Below are positions 9,294-16,836 of a stretch of 64,000 nt of DNA, piece by piece. The stretch lies in NCBI RefSeq assembly GCF_900142445.1, contig NZ_FRAV01000023.1, positions 1-64,000 on the forward strand. Reading direction: 5' to 3'. Under the pieces are notes generated by a model that ran no database searches, was not told the origin of the DNA, and was given only the letters and a program-made list of their open reading frames with translations. This DNA comes from Chryseobacterium polytrichastri (GTDB lineage: Bacteria > Bacteroidota > Bacteroidia > Flavobacteriales > Weeksellaceae). Positions within the stretch are counted from its first letter, which is position 1. Every line of letters begins with the position of its first letter. A program made the position numbers and the translations under genes.

Positions 9294-9974
9294 TTAGAAA
9301 TCTTCAGGGAAAATTCCTGACGCATATTTCCATACCTCCAAAATCTCTTCAAAAGGGATATCATATGGTTCATAAAATGTATTATCAGACGCAACAGTGA
9401 TAGAACCTTTATTTTTTGCCTTCAGTCGTTTGTAGGTAATTCCGTCATTTGAGGTAACAAAAATATAAGAAGTTCCTGATTTTAAATCATTGATTCCTTC
9501 CATATATTTTCCAATAATAAATGAGCCATCCTTAAAAGGAGGCATAGAATCTCCACTGGCAGGGAAGGCCCTGAACTTTCCGTTTTTCAGAAAAGGTAAA
9601 GAAATAGTTTCTAAACTTTCAATATAATCAGGATCACTATAACCTCTTAAATATCCCATAGAAGCTTTCTGAGGAATAATTTCAATACTTTCGTTTCCAT
9701 TCTGATCTACAACAACAGGCAAAACAATCCTGTTATCTGGAAGTTTCAGCATATCATCTAAAGGATATTTTATCAGGTCTACAGAAAGCAAAAGATCAAT
9801 GCTTACATGAAACAATCTGGAAATCCTGATTAATATATCCACAGGAGGTTTAGATCTGGCGTTTTCATAGGAAATATATCGTGAAGTGGTTATGGTAATT
9901 TGCTCAGACAATTCGCGCTGGGTTATTCCTAATTTACCTCGCAAAAGCCTGATGTTATCTGAAAAAATTGACAT
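9294..9974 (-). CDS. XRE-family regulator with S24 (LexA/CI-type) peptidase domain
   Basis: The 226-residue protein has an N-terminal Cro/CI helix-turn-helix (residues 4-62; LGITQRELSEQITITTSRYISYENARSKPP) and a C-terminal S24 domain. The presumed autocleavage point lies around KASMGYLRGY (about residue 105). The nucleophile serine is in ASGDSMPPF, and the general-base lysine in GITYKRL. Such proteins act as repressors that lose activity on RecA-dependent self-cleavage after DNA damage. No phage or integrative genes are next to it, so its target is unclear. A promoter match lies 19 bases upstream at 9993-10000. Confidence 0.87.
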   Translation of the reverse strand: MSIFSDNIRLLRGKLGITQRELSEQITITTSRYISYENARSKPPVDILIRISRLFHVSIDLLLSVDLIKYPLDDMLKLPDNRIVLPVVVDQNGNESIEIIPQKASMGYLRGYSDPDYIESLETISLPFLKNGKFRAFPASGDSMPPFKDGSFIIGKYMEGINDLKSGTSYIFVTSNDGITYKRLKAKNKGSITVASDNTFYEPYDIPFEEILEVWKYASGIFPEDF

Positions 9975-9992
9975 TATTAAAAATTAGATTCA

Positions 9993-10000
9993 CAAAAATA
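9993..10000 (-). promoter_or_regulatory. Bacteroidota -7 promoter element for the S24 regulator
   Basis: On the minus strand the sequence reads TATTTTTG, matching TAnnTTTG, 19 bases before the ATG at 9974. A TTG for the -33 element lies about 22 bases further upstream. Confidence 0.5.
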
Positions 10001-10268
10001 CAAATTGTTTAAAGGAGATCATCAATTTTAGGGCAAAAACAAGCTTCGTTGTGGATAAAAAATTATCAATTATAAAGAATCAACAACACAACCTAAATAA
10101 GCATAGCTTTATGACTAGAATAAAAAAATCCGGAAAAGAGAAACGTGACGTCATAAGTCGTTAATATTAAAATCATTAATATATTCAATTTAACATAATA
10201 TAAATTATAGGATTTTATTTATCCAAACATTTAAAGAGAGTATACCATATACATATTAGTATTTTACC

Positions 10269-10276
10269 TAAATTTG
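10269..10276 (+). promoter_or_regulatory. Bacteroidota -7 promoter element upstream of an EamA gene
   Basis: TAAATTTG matches TAnnTTTG and is followed by GC as in strong flavobacterial promoters. Transcription from here would give a leader of roughly 175 bases before the ATG at 10458, containing the mini-frame at 10294-10332. Confidence 0.5.
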
Positions 10277-10457
10277 CAGCTATATAAATAAGTATGAACC
10301 ACGCGAGCTGTTTGCCTCCTCCAAGATTTTAATATTTCTAAAAAGTAAATGAAGTATTGTAATTTCACGCTGATAAAATTTTATTGGCTGTTTTTTAATG
10401 CTTCAGATTTAGTTACATATTAATTTAAAATCTTGTTGTACAGACAGATCATTCTCA

Positions 10458-11327
10458 ATGAAAAAATCATATTTATTATTGCACATTGCTGTGATACTTG
10501 CCGGGTTTACCGGTGTTTTCGGAAAACTAATATCTCTTAATGAAGGCTTGCTGGTTTGGTACAGACTTCTTTTTTCAACCCTAATATTATATGCGATTTT
10601 AAAGCTGCTCAGAATCGATTATAAAGTTTCACATCGTGAAAAATTCCGTATAGCCAAAGTTGGTTTGCTTATTACTTTGCATTGGCTGTTTTTTTATGCC
10701 AGCATAAAATATTCAAACATCTCAATTGGCGTGGTTTGTTATTGTCTCACCAGTTTTTTTACCGCTTTATTTAAACCTTTAATTGATAGAGAAAAATTTA
10801 AAGCTTCAGAATTGCTGCTGAGTGCTTTGACAATTTTTGGAATAAGTTTAATTTTTCATTTTGATTCTTCCTATCAATTAGGAATTAGCTTAGGTGTGGT
10901 CTCATCAGCGTTTGGAGCACTTTATACAATTTACAACAAACGCCTGGTCAATCAATATGATGCTAAGGTCATCAATTATTATCAAATGTTTGCAGGAACC
11001 CTATGCCTAGGAGCTTTTTTGCCCATTTACCTAGTGTTCTTTCCGGCAGATAGCATAATACCTGACTTAAAAGATATGGCTTATTTGGGCGTCTTATCAC
11101 TTTTTTGTACAGTAGGTCTTTATGTGGCATTTGCAGAGGTTTTGAAGAAAATTCCTGCATTTACCGTAAATCTCACCTTCAATCTTGAGCCCATTTATGC
11201 AATCATCATGGCTCTCCTATTCTTCAATGAAAGCAAAGAGATCGGTTTGCCATTCTATGCCGGCCTATCCTTCATCGTGATTTCAGTTATTTTACAGACA
11301 TTTATTTCAATTCGTAAGAAATCATAA
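10458..11327 (+). CDS. EamA/DMT-superfamily transporter
   Basis: A 289-residue polytopic membrane protein with about ten helices forms two EamA repeats. It includes GLLVWYRLLFSTLILYAIL in the first half and FNLEPIYAIIMALLFFNESKEIGL in the second, where the conserved EP pair and the terminal N-E-S motif of the family are seen. It is related to but clearly distinct from the transporters at 5532 and 46434. The substrate is unknown. It is monocistronic with a strong terminator at 11334-11369. Confidence 0.85.
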   Translation: MKKSYLLLHIAVILAGFTGVFGKLISLNEGLLVWYRLLFSTLILYAILKLLRIDYKVSHREKFRIAKVGLLITLHWLFFYASIKYSNISIGVVCYCLTSFFTALFKPLIDREKFKASELLLSALTIFGISLIFHFDSSYQLGISLGVVSSAFGALYTIYNKRLVNQYDAKVINYYQMFAGTLCLGAFLPIYLVFFPADSIIPDLKDMAYLGVLSLFCTVGLYVAFAEVLKKIPAFTVNLTFNLEPIYAIIMALLFFNESKEIGLPFYAGLSFIVISVILQTFISIRKKS

Positions 11328-11333
11328 TTTTAA

Positions 11334-11369
11334 AAACCTCTTGTAATGCTTATTACAAGAGGTTTCTTA
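11334..11369 (+). terminator. Rho-independent terminator
   Basis: The stem AAACCTCTTGTAAT (11334-11347) pairs perfectly with 11352-11365, leaving a 4-base loop, and T residues follow. It lies just after the EamA stop. Confidence 0.8.
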
Positions 11370-11403
11370 TTCAAAATCAATAATTTACAATAAAATATTT
11401 GCG

Positions 11404-11447
11404 TAGTTAAATAACTTCATATATATTTATAGTCAAATAGCTTCATA
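11404..11447 (+). promoter_or_regulatory. Tandem operator candidate for the ArsR operon
   Basis: Two 18-base direct repeats, TAGTTAAATAACTTCATA (11404-11421) and TAGTCAAATAGCTTCATA (11430-11447), differ at two positions and are 26 bases apart start to start. The second abuts the ATG at 11448. The first contains the near-palindrome AGTTA-AA-TAACT. This placement fits binding by the ArsR-type protein encoded immediately downstream. Confidence 0.6.
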
Positions 11448-11771
11448 ATGAATTTAAGACGAGATGTATTTCAGGCCATAGCAGATCCTACCAGAAGATC
11501 AATCCTTATGTTGGTTGCCACACAATCAATGACTGCAGGAGCTATTGCTTCGAATTTTGAAACTGCAAGACCCACAGTTTCAAAGCATTTACAGATTCTC
11601 ACCGCATGCGAACTACTCCATCAGGAACAAAATGGACGCGAAATTATCTATCATCTCAATCCAAATAAAATGAAAGAAATAGCCGATTTTATTGAACCTT
11701 TCCGTCAAATGTGGGATGAGAGATTCAATACATTAGAAACTGTAATGAAAGCCTATCAACAGAAAAAATAG
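11448..11771 (+). CDS. ArsR-type winged-helix transcriptional regulator
   Basis: This 107-residue protein is a single winged helix-turn-helix of the ArsR/HTH_20 type: [17 protein letters not shown] at the start, the recognition helix [12 protein letters not shown] near residues 44-55, and the beta-wing [14 protein letters not shown]. It lacks the CxC metal motif of arsenic/zinc sensors, so it is probably a non-metal repressor. It is the first gene of a five-gene run and is followed after 5 bases by an SRPBCC gene, a pairing common in bacteria. Autoregulation through the repeats at 11404-11447 is likely. Confidence 0.88.
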   Translation: MNLRRDVFQAIADPTRRSILMLVATQSMTAGAIASNFETARPTVSKHLQILTACELLHQEQNGREIIYHLNPNKMKEIADFIEPFRQMWDERFNTLETVMKAYQQKK

Positions 11772-11776
11772 AAAAT

Positions 11777-12247
11777 ATGGAACTTAAAACAAAAATCCAA
11801 GCCGAAGACAACAAACAGGAAATTCTTATTACAAGAGAGTTTGATCTGCCTTTAGAGCTATTATTCAAAGCCTACACAGAAGCTGGATTGGTTGAACAAT
11901 GGATGGGAACCAAAGTTTTAAAACTTGAAAATCAGCAGCATGGTGGTTATCAGTTTGAAACATTAAATCCCAAAGGTGATATTGTTTTCCGCGCCAATGG
12001 AACCATTCATGAGTTTATTCCTAATCAAAGGATTACACGAACTTTTCAAATGGAAAACACTCCTTTTCCTGTTCAGTTAGAATTTTTAGAATTTGAAGGA
12101 TTAACAGACGGTACTAGTAAAATAACGATTAAAACCATTTATAAATCTGTTGAATACAGAGATCAAATCCTTAAACTTCCATTTGCACAAGGTTTAAATA
12201 GCGCACATAATCGTCTGCAGGAAATATTTTCTAATTCTGACCATTGA
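11777..12247 (+). CDS. SRPBCC (AHSA1-like) domain protein
   Basis: At 156 residues this is a single START/SRPBCC-fold domain. TREFDLPLELLFKAYTEAGLVEQWMG is the hallmark first helix with the W-M/W-G motif of Activator-of-Hsp90-homology proteins. The rest forms the expected beta sheet and long C-terminal helix (FAQGLNSAHNRLQEIF). The fold encloses a hydrophobic ligand pocket. Function is unknown, but it is nearly always partnered with an ArsR regulator, as here (5 bases from the ArsR stop). Confidence 0.85.
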   Translation: MELKTKIQAEDNKQEILITREFDLPLELLFKAYTEAGLVEQWMGTKVLKLENQQHGGYQFETLNPKGDIVFRANGTIHEFIPNQRITRTFQMENTPFPVQLEFLEFEGLTDGTSKITIKTIYKSVEYRDQILKLPFAQGLNSAHNRLQEIFSNSDH

Positions 12248-12287
12248 TCAATTATCATTCATTACCAATTACTTAATACTTATAGAT

Positions 12288-12866
12288 ATGAATCCTAAAG
12301 TAGACTTCTTCTTTGATAAAGCCAAACAATGGCAGAAAGAATTTGAAAAGTTAAGAGCAATTGCCCTGAATACAGGACTTGATGAAGAATTAAAATGGGG
12401 ATGCCCCTGCTACACCTATCATGGAAAGAATATTTTTTTGATTCATGGGTTTAAAGAATACTGCGCTCTCCTATTCTTTAAAGGTGCATTACTAAGTGAC
12501 AGTCATTCTATTTTAATTCACCAATCTGAAAATGTGCAGGCTGCAAGGCAAATCCGATTTACAGAACTGAAGGAGATCGTTGATTTAGAAAAAATCATTA
12601 CAACCTATTTATTTGAAGCGCTTGAAGTAGAAAAGTCAGGTATAAAAGTTGAAATGAAAGAAACTAAGCAATTTGAAATGCCTGAAGAATTTAAAAATAA
12701 ATTAGATGAAAATTCAGCTCTAAAAGATGCTTTCGAAAACCTAACTCCCGGAAGACAAAGAGCTTACCTACTCTACTTTTCTTCTGCTAAACAAGCAAAA
12801 ACGCGTGCTTCAAGAATTGAAAAATATATTCCTGACATTCTTATTGGAAAAGGTTTAAATGATTAA
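12288..12866 (+). CDS. YdeI/OmdA-type DUF1801 family protein
   Basis: The 192-residue protein begins with a DUF1801 region (about residues 10-115; LDEELKWGCPCYTYHGKNIFLIHGFKEYCALLFFKG). It ends with an OmdA-type helical tail (LTPGRQRAYLLYFSSAKQAKTRASRIEKY), the arrangement of the YdeI family. DUF1801 has a small iron-chaperone-like fold, but the role of YdeI is not settled. It is the third gene of the ArsR-led run, 40 bases after the SRPBCC gene and 18 bases before DoxX. Confidence 0.85.
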   Translation: MNPKVDFFFDKAKQWQKEFEKLRAIALNTGLDEELKWGCPCYTYHGKNIFLIHGFKEYCALLFFKGALLSDSHSILIHQSENVQAARQIRFTELKEIVDLEKIITTYLFEALEVEKSGIKVEMKETKQFEMPEEFKNKLDENSALKDAFENLTPGRQRAYLLYFSSAKQAKTRASRIEKYIPDILIGKGLND

Positions 12867-12884
12867 TTACTAAATAATTAAATA

Positions 12885-13274
12885 ATGGAAACACAAAATA
12901 AATCACAAAAAAGAAACAAGATCATTTACTGGATTTTCACTCTTTGGATGTCGTTGGGAATGATTTCAACAGCCGCTGTTCAATTGATGAAGAATAAAGA
13001 TGAAGTAGAAAACTTCACAAAACTGGGCTTTCCCATTTACTTAATGACCATCATCGGAATCTGGAAAATAATAGGAGTTATTGTTGCTTTAATCCCTAAA
13101 TATCCGTTATTAAAAGAATGGGCATATGCAGGATTTTTCTTCACAATGTCCGGAGCATTGGCTTCCCATATCATTGTGGGAGATCCTATTAGCAAAATAT
13201 TCCCCCCTTTATTGCTCCTAACAATTACTTGTATTTCTTGGTATTTTCGACCAGCCGACCGTAAATTAATTTAA
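12885..13274 (+). CDS. DoxX-family membrane protein
   Basis: A 129-residue inner-membrane protein with four predicted helices (about residues 13-32, 45-66, 73-93 and 99-119). The segment FPIYLMTIIGIWKIIGVIV is typical of DoxX-like proteins, while GALASHIIVGDP sits at the third-to-fourth helix turn. DoxX relatives are linked to redox or thiol homeostasis in other bacteria, but the function here is unknown. It is co-oriented with the ArsR, SRPBCC and YdeI genes, and probably co-transcribed. Confidence 0.85.
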   Translation: METQNKSQKRNKIIYWIFTLWMSLGMISTAAVQLMKNKDEVENFTKLGFPIYLMTIIGIWKIIGVIVALIPKYPLLKEWAYAGFFFTMSGALASHIIVGDPISKIFPPLLLLTITCISWYFRPADRKLI

Positions 13275-13324
13275 TTATTTTTGAATACATTTAAAGTCCA
13301 ATTTTTTAACACAATATCATTCGT

Positions 13325-13885
13325 ATGAAAAACAATAAACATCTATCTTCTGAGTACACAGAAGCTTTGCTTAAAACGTTGAAAATTCGTTTTGAAAAAA
13401 ACATGAACCGCCATCAAGAGTTAGATTGGGATAAAATTCAGTCAAAGCTAGAAGCAAATCCTAATAAACTTTGGTCTTTAAATGAAATGGAAGAAACTGA
13501 AGGTGAGCCAGATGTTATAAGACATGATAAAAAAACTGATGAATATATTTTCGTTGATTGCTCCGCAGAAAGCCCAAAACGAAGAAGTCTTTGCTATGAT
13601 TATCAGGCATGGGAAGCAAGAAAAGCTAACAAACCTGAAAGTAATGTCATTGATAAAGCCTCAGAAATGGGTGTCGAATTATTAACTGAAGAACAATATC
13701 GTCAGCTTCAGGAGTTCGGAAAATTTGATGTTAAAACGTCAAGTTGGATAAAAACGCCACCCAATATCAGAGAATTAGGAGGCGCTATTTTTTGTGACCG
13801 CCGTTATAATACCGTTTTCACTTATCACAATGGTGCTGATTCTTATTATGCAGCAAGAGGTTTTCGTGGTTGTTTAAAAGTTTAA
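13325..13885 (+). CDS. DUF4256 domain-containing protein
   Basis: This 186-residue soluble protein matches DUF4256 through LLKTLKIRFEKNMNRHQ near the start, LWSLNEMEETEGEPDV, FVDCSAESPKRRSLCYD and the end GGAIFCDRRYNTVFTYHNGADSYYAARGFRG (cited in part). Function is unknown. It is the last gene of the ArsR-led run. Its stop codon at 13883-13885 lies inside the left copy of an 80-bp direct repeat (13881-13960), so the repeat was joined exactly at the end of this gene. Confidence 0.85.
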   Translation: MKNNKHLSSEYTEALLKTLKIRFEKNMNRHQELDWDKIQSKLEANPNKLWSLNEMEETEGEPDVIRHDKKTDEYIFVDCSAESPKRRSLCYDYQAWEARKANKPESNVIDKASEMGVELLTEEQYRQLQEFGKFDVKTSSWIKTPPNIRELGGAIFCDRRYNTVFTYHNGADSYYAARGFRGCLKV

Positions 13886-13960
13886 TATAAATCAAGAATT
13901 TTTCAACCAAGGAGATTCTACGCTACAAAATATTATGTTAACTCCTAAATAACTTTCTGC
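13881..13960 (-). pseudogene. Displaced 3'-end copy of the glycosidase-like gene (direct repeat, left)
   Basis: These 80 bases match 16757-16836 at all but two positions and in the same orientation. On the minus strand they encode AESYLGVNIIFCSVESPWLKNS and a stop, the last 22 residues of the protein at 16768-17733, with one change (W to C). No upstream part of that gene is recognisable here. It is either a remnant of a tandem duplicate or the displaced attachment-site end of an inserted segment. Confidence 0.85.
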
Positions 13961-14045
13961 CTATACACTTATAATCATTCTCCATTAAAACGGAAAGTAG
14001 TATATATATTTTCACGGTCTTAGCTCTCCCGGTTTTAATGTAAAT

Positions 14046-14876
14046 TTATTTCTCTTTTAATCTCAGATAAAGAATCATGATAGCGTAAGGAGTGCCTGAA
14101 AGATCCTTTACCTTACAGTTGAAAAAGATGATGTTTTTTTGAAAATGCTGATGTGAAACTTCAATCTGATATTTTATTCCTGTCGGCATAGCCCTATTCG
14201 AATAGCCTTCTAGATTGTCTATTTCATAGGTATTATTACTTCCAAGAAAATCGAAAACCTCACGCAATATACAGTTTATAGTAAAAGCGGAAGGAACAAT
14301 AGGATAATTGTCAAAATGTCCCTTACATTGATTAGGTGTAAATGGTTCGATAAAAATAATGAATTGATGATCATTTTCTATCACTACTTTCCTCCCAGGA
14401 AGTGTTTTATCAAGATCTTCAATGAGATTATCATTATAATAATCTTTGTAAAAAAGTCTAAATGCATCATTCTGTATAATATGATAATCAATTTCAATAG
14501 AATAAATTGCTTCCCCTGAATGTTTATCTCTAATCAAAAGTACAGATTTGCCTTTCATCTTTGATTCTAAGAAGCTTTCACAGACGATAGATACTGATTC
14601 TGATTTTTTATAGAACAACTGTCTTATTCTCACTTTTTCTCCTAAGAAATAAATCCGTTCTTGAGACTTGGGACTTAATAGCTTATATAAATTACAGCTT
14701 CCTACTGATGTTAAAATTTTTATTAATTCTGAAAAATTTTCATTACTAAAATCGAAATTTGAGATTTCAGTCTCTATCCTATCGCCAATAGAAATCGTGT
14801 TTTCAGGAATATAAAAATAAGGATAGGTCTCGCCAAGGTATGGAATGATTGTGGTTTGGATGTCAGTTGTTATCAT
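14046..14876 (-). CDS. Double hotdog-fold protein, AfsA/FabZ-like
   Basis: The 276-residue soluble protein carries GHFDNYPIVPSAFTINCILREV near residues 185-206. This resembles the GHFPxxPxxPGVxxxEA active-site segment of FabA/FabZ dehydratases and of AfsA-type butenolide/A-factor hotdog enzymes. The first half (VRIRQLFYKKSESVSIVCESF) has the strand pattern of a second hotdog unit. The usual acidic residue at the helix end of FabZ is not obvious. It may act on an acyl-ACP or acyl-CoA substrate. It is the last of three orphan minus-strand genes between the 80-bp repeats. Confidence in the fold is moderate, in chemistry low. Confidence 0.6.
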   Translation of the reverse strand: MITTDIQTTIIPYLGETYPYFYIPENTISIGDRIETEISNFDFSNENFSELIKILTSVGSCNLYKLLSPKSQERIYFLGEKVRIRQLFYKKSESVSIVCESFLESKMKGKSVLLIRDKHSGEAIYSIEIDYHIIQNDAFRLFYKDYYNDNLIEDLDKTLPGRKVVIENDHQFIIFIEPFTPNQCKGHFDNYPIVPSAFTINCILREVFDFLGSNNTYEIDNLEGYSNRAMPTGIKYQIEVSHQHFQKNIIFFNCKVKDLSGTPYAIMILYLRLKEK

Positions 14877-15087
14877 GTGTATAAAATATTAGTTTTAGAT
14901 TATTTCATGTTAGTAGCTTATTAATCAATAATTTATAATTGATTTTCTTTTGATTATTCAAGAGATGATTAAATTGTTAATTTTTAATGAAGCTGATCTT
15001 TTTATAGTTATAAACTATTATAAAAAGATTAATTTCCAGTAAGCAGCAGCTTTAAATGAAATAAAAATAAGCCTGATGAATATATAT

Positions 15088-15690
15088 TTATTTTTGTGAT
15101 ATAGTACAATTATAAATACATGAGCTATCATCTTTAAGTTCGTGAATATCCATTTTAAATAGAATATTTAATTTCATAGCATCACAAATTCCTTGTATGA
15201 AAGGTTTTATAGTTGGCCATTCCAGCTGTTCTGCAATCCCAAAGTTCTGGGCTGCTTTATGATAGCGGTCAATTCCTTTTATTAATACTTCAATTATTGT
15301 ATTATTCCATTGTTTAATTTCAAAACTAAATTCAGGACTGGATGTATACACTGTTCCTAAAAGTATTTTAGCCATAGCTGGAAGATCGGAGTTTAAATTT
15401 GGTTTGGCACTCATATTTTTCAATGCTGTTTTTATTCCGAGGTCATACATGAAGTTTTTAGAAATCTGACTTGTAGCATCTTTCCCATAAAGTACTTCAA
15501 TTTGTTTAAGCATACCTCCATAAAAAGCCCCTGTAATATCTGAAAGGTTTTGGACGAGTTCTACAAAGCTTTTTGGAAAAAACTCTTCAATAATTTGTTC
15601 TTGGCTTACTTCGGAAGGAAAAATATCATTTTTTCTAAAATTATATAATGTCAAGAATGTTTCTGGCAGATGTTTATTATTTTCGTTCAT
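15088..15690 (-). CDS. Unrecognised soluble protein in the repeat-bounded cassette
   Basis: This is a 200-residue protein without signal peptide or membrane helix. The middle (YGKDATSQISKNFMYDLGIKTA) and end (YHKAAQNFGIAEQLEWPTIKPFIQGICDAMKLNILFKMD) are helical, and the final strands carry a CIYNC pair of cysteines. The overall layout faintly recalls V4R- or ATC-hydrolase-like small-ligand proteins, but I would not name it on this evidence. It lies between the hotdog gene and another orphan, each with its own 200-270 base spacer. Confidence 0.5.
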   Translation of the reverse strand: MNENNKHLPETFLTLYNFRKNDIFPSEVSQEQIIEEFFPKSFVELVQNLSDITGAFYGGMLKQIEVLYGKDATSQISKNFMYDLGIKTALKNMSAKPNLNSDLPAMAKILLGTVYTSSPEFSFEIKQWNNTIIEVLIKGIDRYHKAAQNFGIAEQLEWPTIKPFIQGICDAMKLNILFKMDIHELKDDSSCIYNCTISQK

Positions 15691-15964
15691 TGTTAATTTA
15701 TTAAATGATGAGTGGTAAAATAATATTTAGTATTAAATAAATGTCCGTTTTCAATCATACACCTGTAATACCAACTATTACAAAAGTATTGATGACTTTA
15801 TTGCCATATATGTCTGATTTAATCTGTAAAATGAGTTCATCTAGATATAATTGAAGATATTTTAGTTTAATTTTAGGGTAAAACTTCAGAAAACAGATAT
15901 CGTATCTATTTGATTTACAAATCAATGAATAATGTTATGATTGGTTGCGGATATACAGATAGTA

Positions 15965-16387
15965 TTATAAATCAGACTGATCCTTATCTTCTTTTATATA
16001 ATAATAATAATTCAAATCCTCCATAGATCCTAACAGAAAATAAGAAATAAACCTATAATCCTGAATTTCAAGGCTAGGGTCTTCTTCATCTAAAATCACG
16101 GAAACACTTATAATTTTTGTATGATTGCTATCATAATCATTTTTAGAAAAAATATTCCAGCGATTATCGGTTGTCTTACTAGATTTAGAGTTAGTATCAT
16201 TAAACGATTTTTCAATATCTCCATTCTCTAAGTTATTCGCAACTCCCACTCCCATTAAGAGATGAGGGTATCTATAATCAAATAAATATGTTTCTTCATC
16301 TAGAATAAATGAAGAAGTGATATCTATCTCATTTGCATTTCCAGTTTCTAATGCTCCAATAATGGGGCTAGTGGTAGTGGTTATCAT
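15965..16387 (-). CDS. Unrecognised small acidic protein
   Basis: The 140-residue protein is acidic and polar, with many D, E, N and S residues, no signal peptide, and a tyrosine-rich tail (MEDLNYYYYIKEDKDQSDL). Alternating hydrophobic stretches (TKIISVSVILDE, DYRFISYFLLG) suggest a beta-rich fold. It begins MITTTT, close to the MITT start of the hotdog protein at 14876. I do not recognise the family. It is the first gene of the three-gene cassette in transcription order. Confidence 0.45.
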   Translation of the reverse strand: MITTTTSPIIGALETGNANEIDITSSFILDEETYLFDYRYPHLLMGVGVANNLENGDIEKSFNDTNSKSSKTTDNRWNIFSKNDYDSNHTKIISVSVILDEEDPSLEIQDYRFISYFLLGSMEDLNYYYYIKEDKDQSDL

Positions 16388-16767
16388 AATATTTATATTT
16401 GGGTATATTAAAAATTACGAATTGCATTGAATTCTAATTATTTATTAAATAATTTAAAATCTATAGAAAACATGTTATTTAGGACATATTTAACTACCAA
16501 CGCGAAATACAATCATGAATAATAGTATAAATATACAAATTAATTTTATTGAATTCAATAAAACAACTCATTATACTGTGTAATTATTTCTAAAAAACTA
16601 TATTATGTTTATGAATCGACAACAATACCTTGATATAACAAAATAGCAGGAGCATACTTTCTATTTAAATAGATGACTAATGCGAGAGGGTTTCGTAGCT
16701 ATTTGAAAGTATAGAAAAAATAATTAAACCATTAAAATTTATCTTAATCTTAATGGTTTAATATAAA
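16388..16767. other. Intergenic region; ends with a terminator
   Basis: It is very AT-rich with no credible gene. It would contain the promoter for the 15965-16387 gene; no exact TAnnTTTG was found. The right end holds the hairpin at 16723-16762 and the start of the 80-bp repeat at 16757. Confidence 0.5.
16723..16762 (-). terminator. Hairpin terminator of the glycosidase-like gene
   Basis: ATTAAACCATTAA (16723-16735) pairs with TTAATGGTTTAAT (16750-16762). Read on the minus strand it follows the stop at 16768 and leads into T-rich sequence. The last six bases overlap the 80-bp repeat, so the left repeat copy at 13881 carries only part of the stem. Confidence 0.7.
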
Positions 16768-16836
16768 TCAAGAATTTTTCAGCCAAGGAGATTCTACGCT
16801 CCAAAATATTATGTTAACTCCTAAATAACTTTCTGC
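16757..16836 (-). repeat. 80-bp direct repeat, right copy (3' end of the intact gene)
   Basis: This is the copy within the intact gene at 16768-17733, covering its last 22 codons, its stop and 11 bases beyond. Its partner is 13881-13960, with differences at only two positions. The 2.8 kb between them carries three orphan genes. Confidence 0.85.

Larger units (their letters stand above)
9975..10457. other. Long intergenic region with divergent promoters
   Basis: No substantial gene is seen in these 483 bases. They hold TAnnTTTG promoter matches facing left (9993-10000) and right (10269-10276). A 12-codon open frame (10294-10332) follows the right-facing promoter, and a leader of more than 100 bases precedes the EamA gene. 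AT-rich imperfect inverted repeats occur around 10157-10195. Confidence 0.55.

Noticed and set aside
9294..9974. Prophage suggested by the S24/CI-type repressor
   Set aside because: No integrase, Cro, excisionase or structural phage genes flank it; stand-alone XRE/S24 regulators are common in Bacteroidota.
11404..11447. CRISPR-like direct repeats
   Set aside because: There are only two units, separated by 8 bases, no spacer-repeat continuation and no cas genes; an operator fits better.
14996..15029. ATCTTTTTATA / TATAAAAAGAT hairpin as a terminator of the 15088 gene
   Set aside because: The arms pair, but the stem is almost all A-T and no T-run follows on the minus strand, so it was not listed as a terminator.
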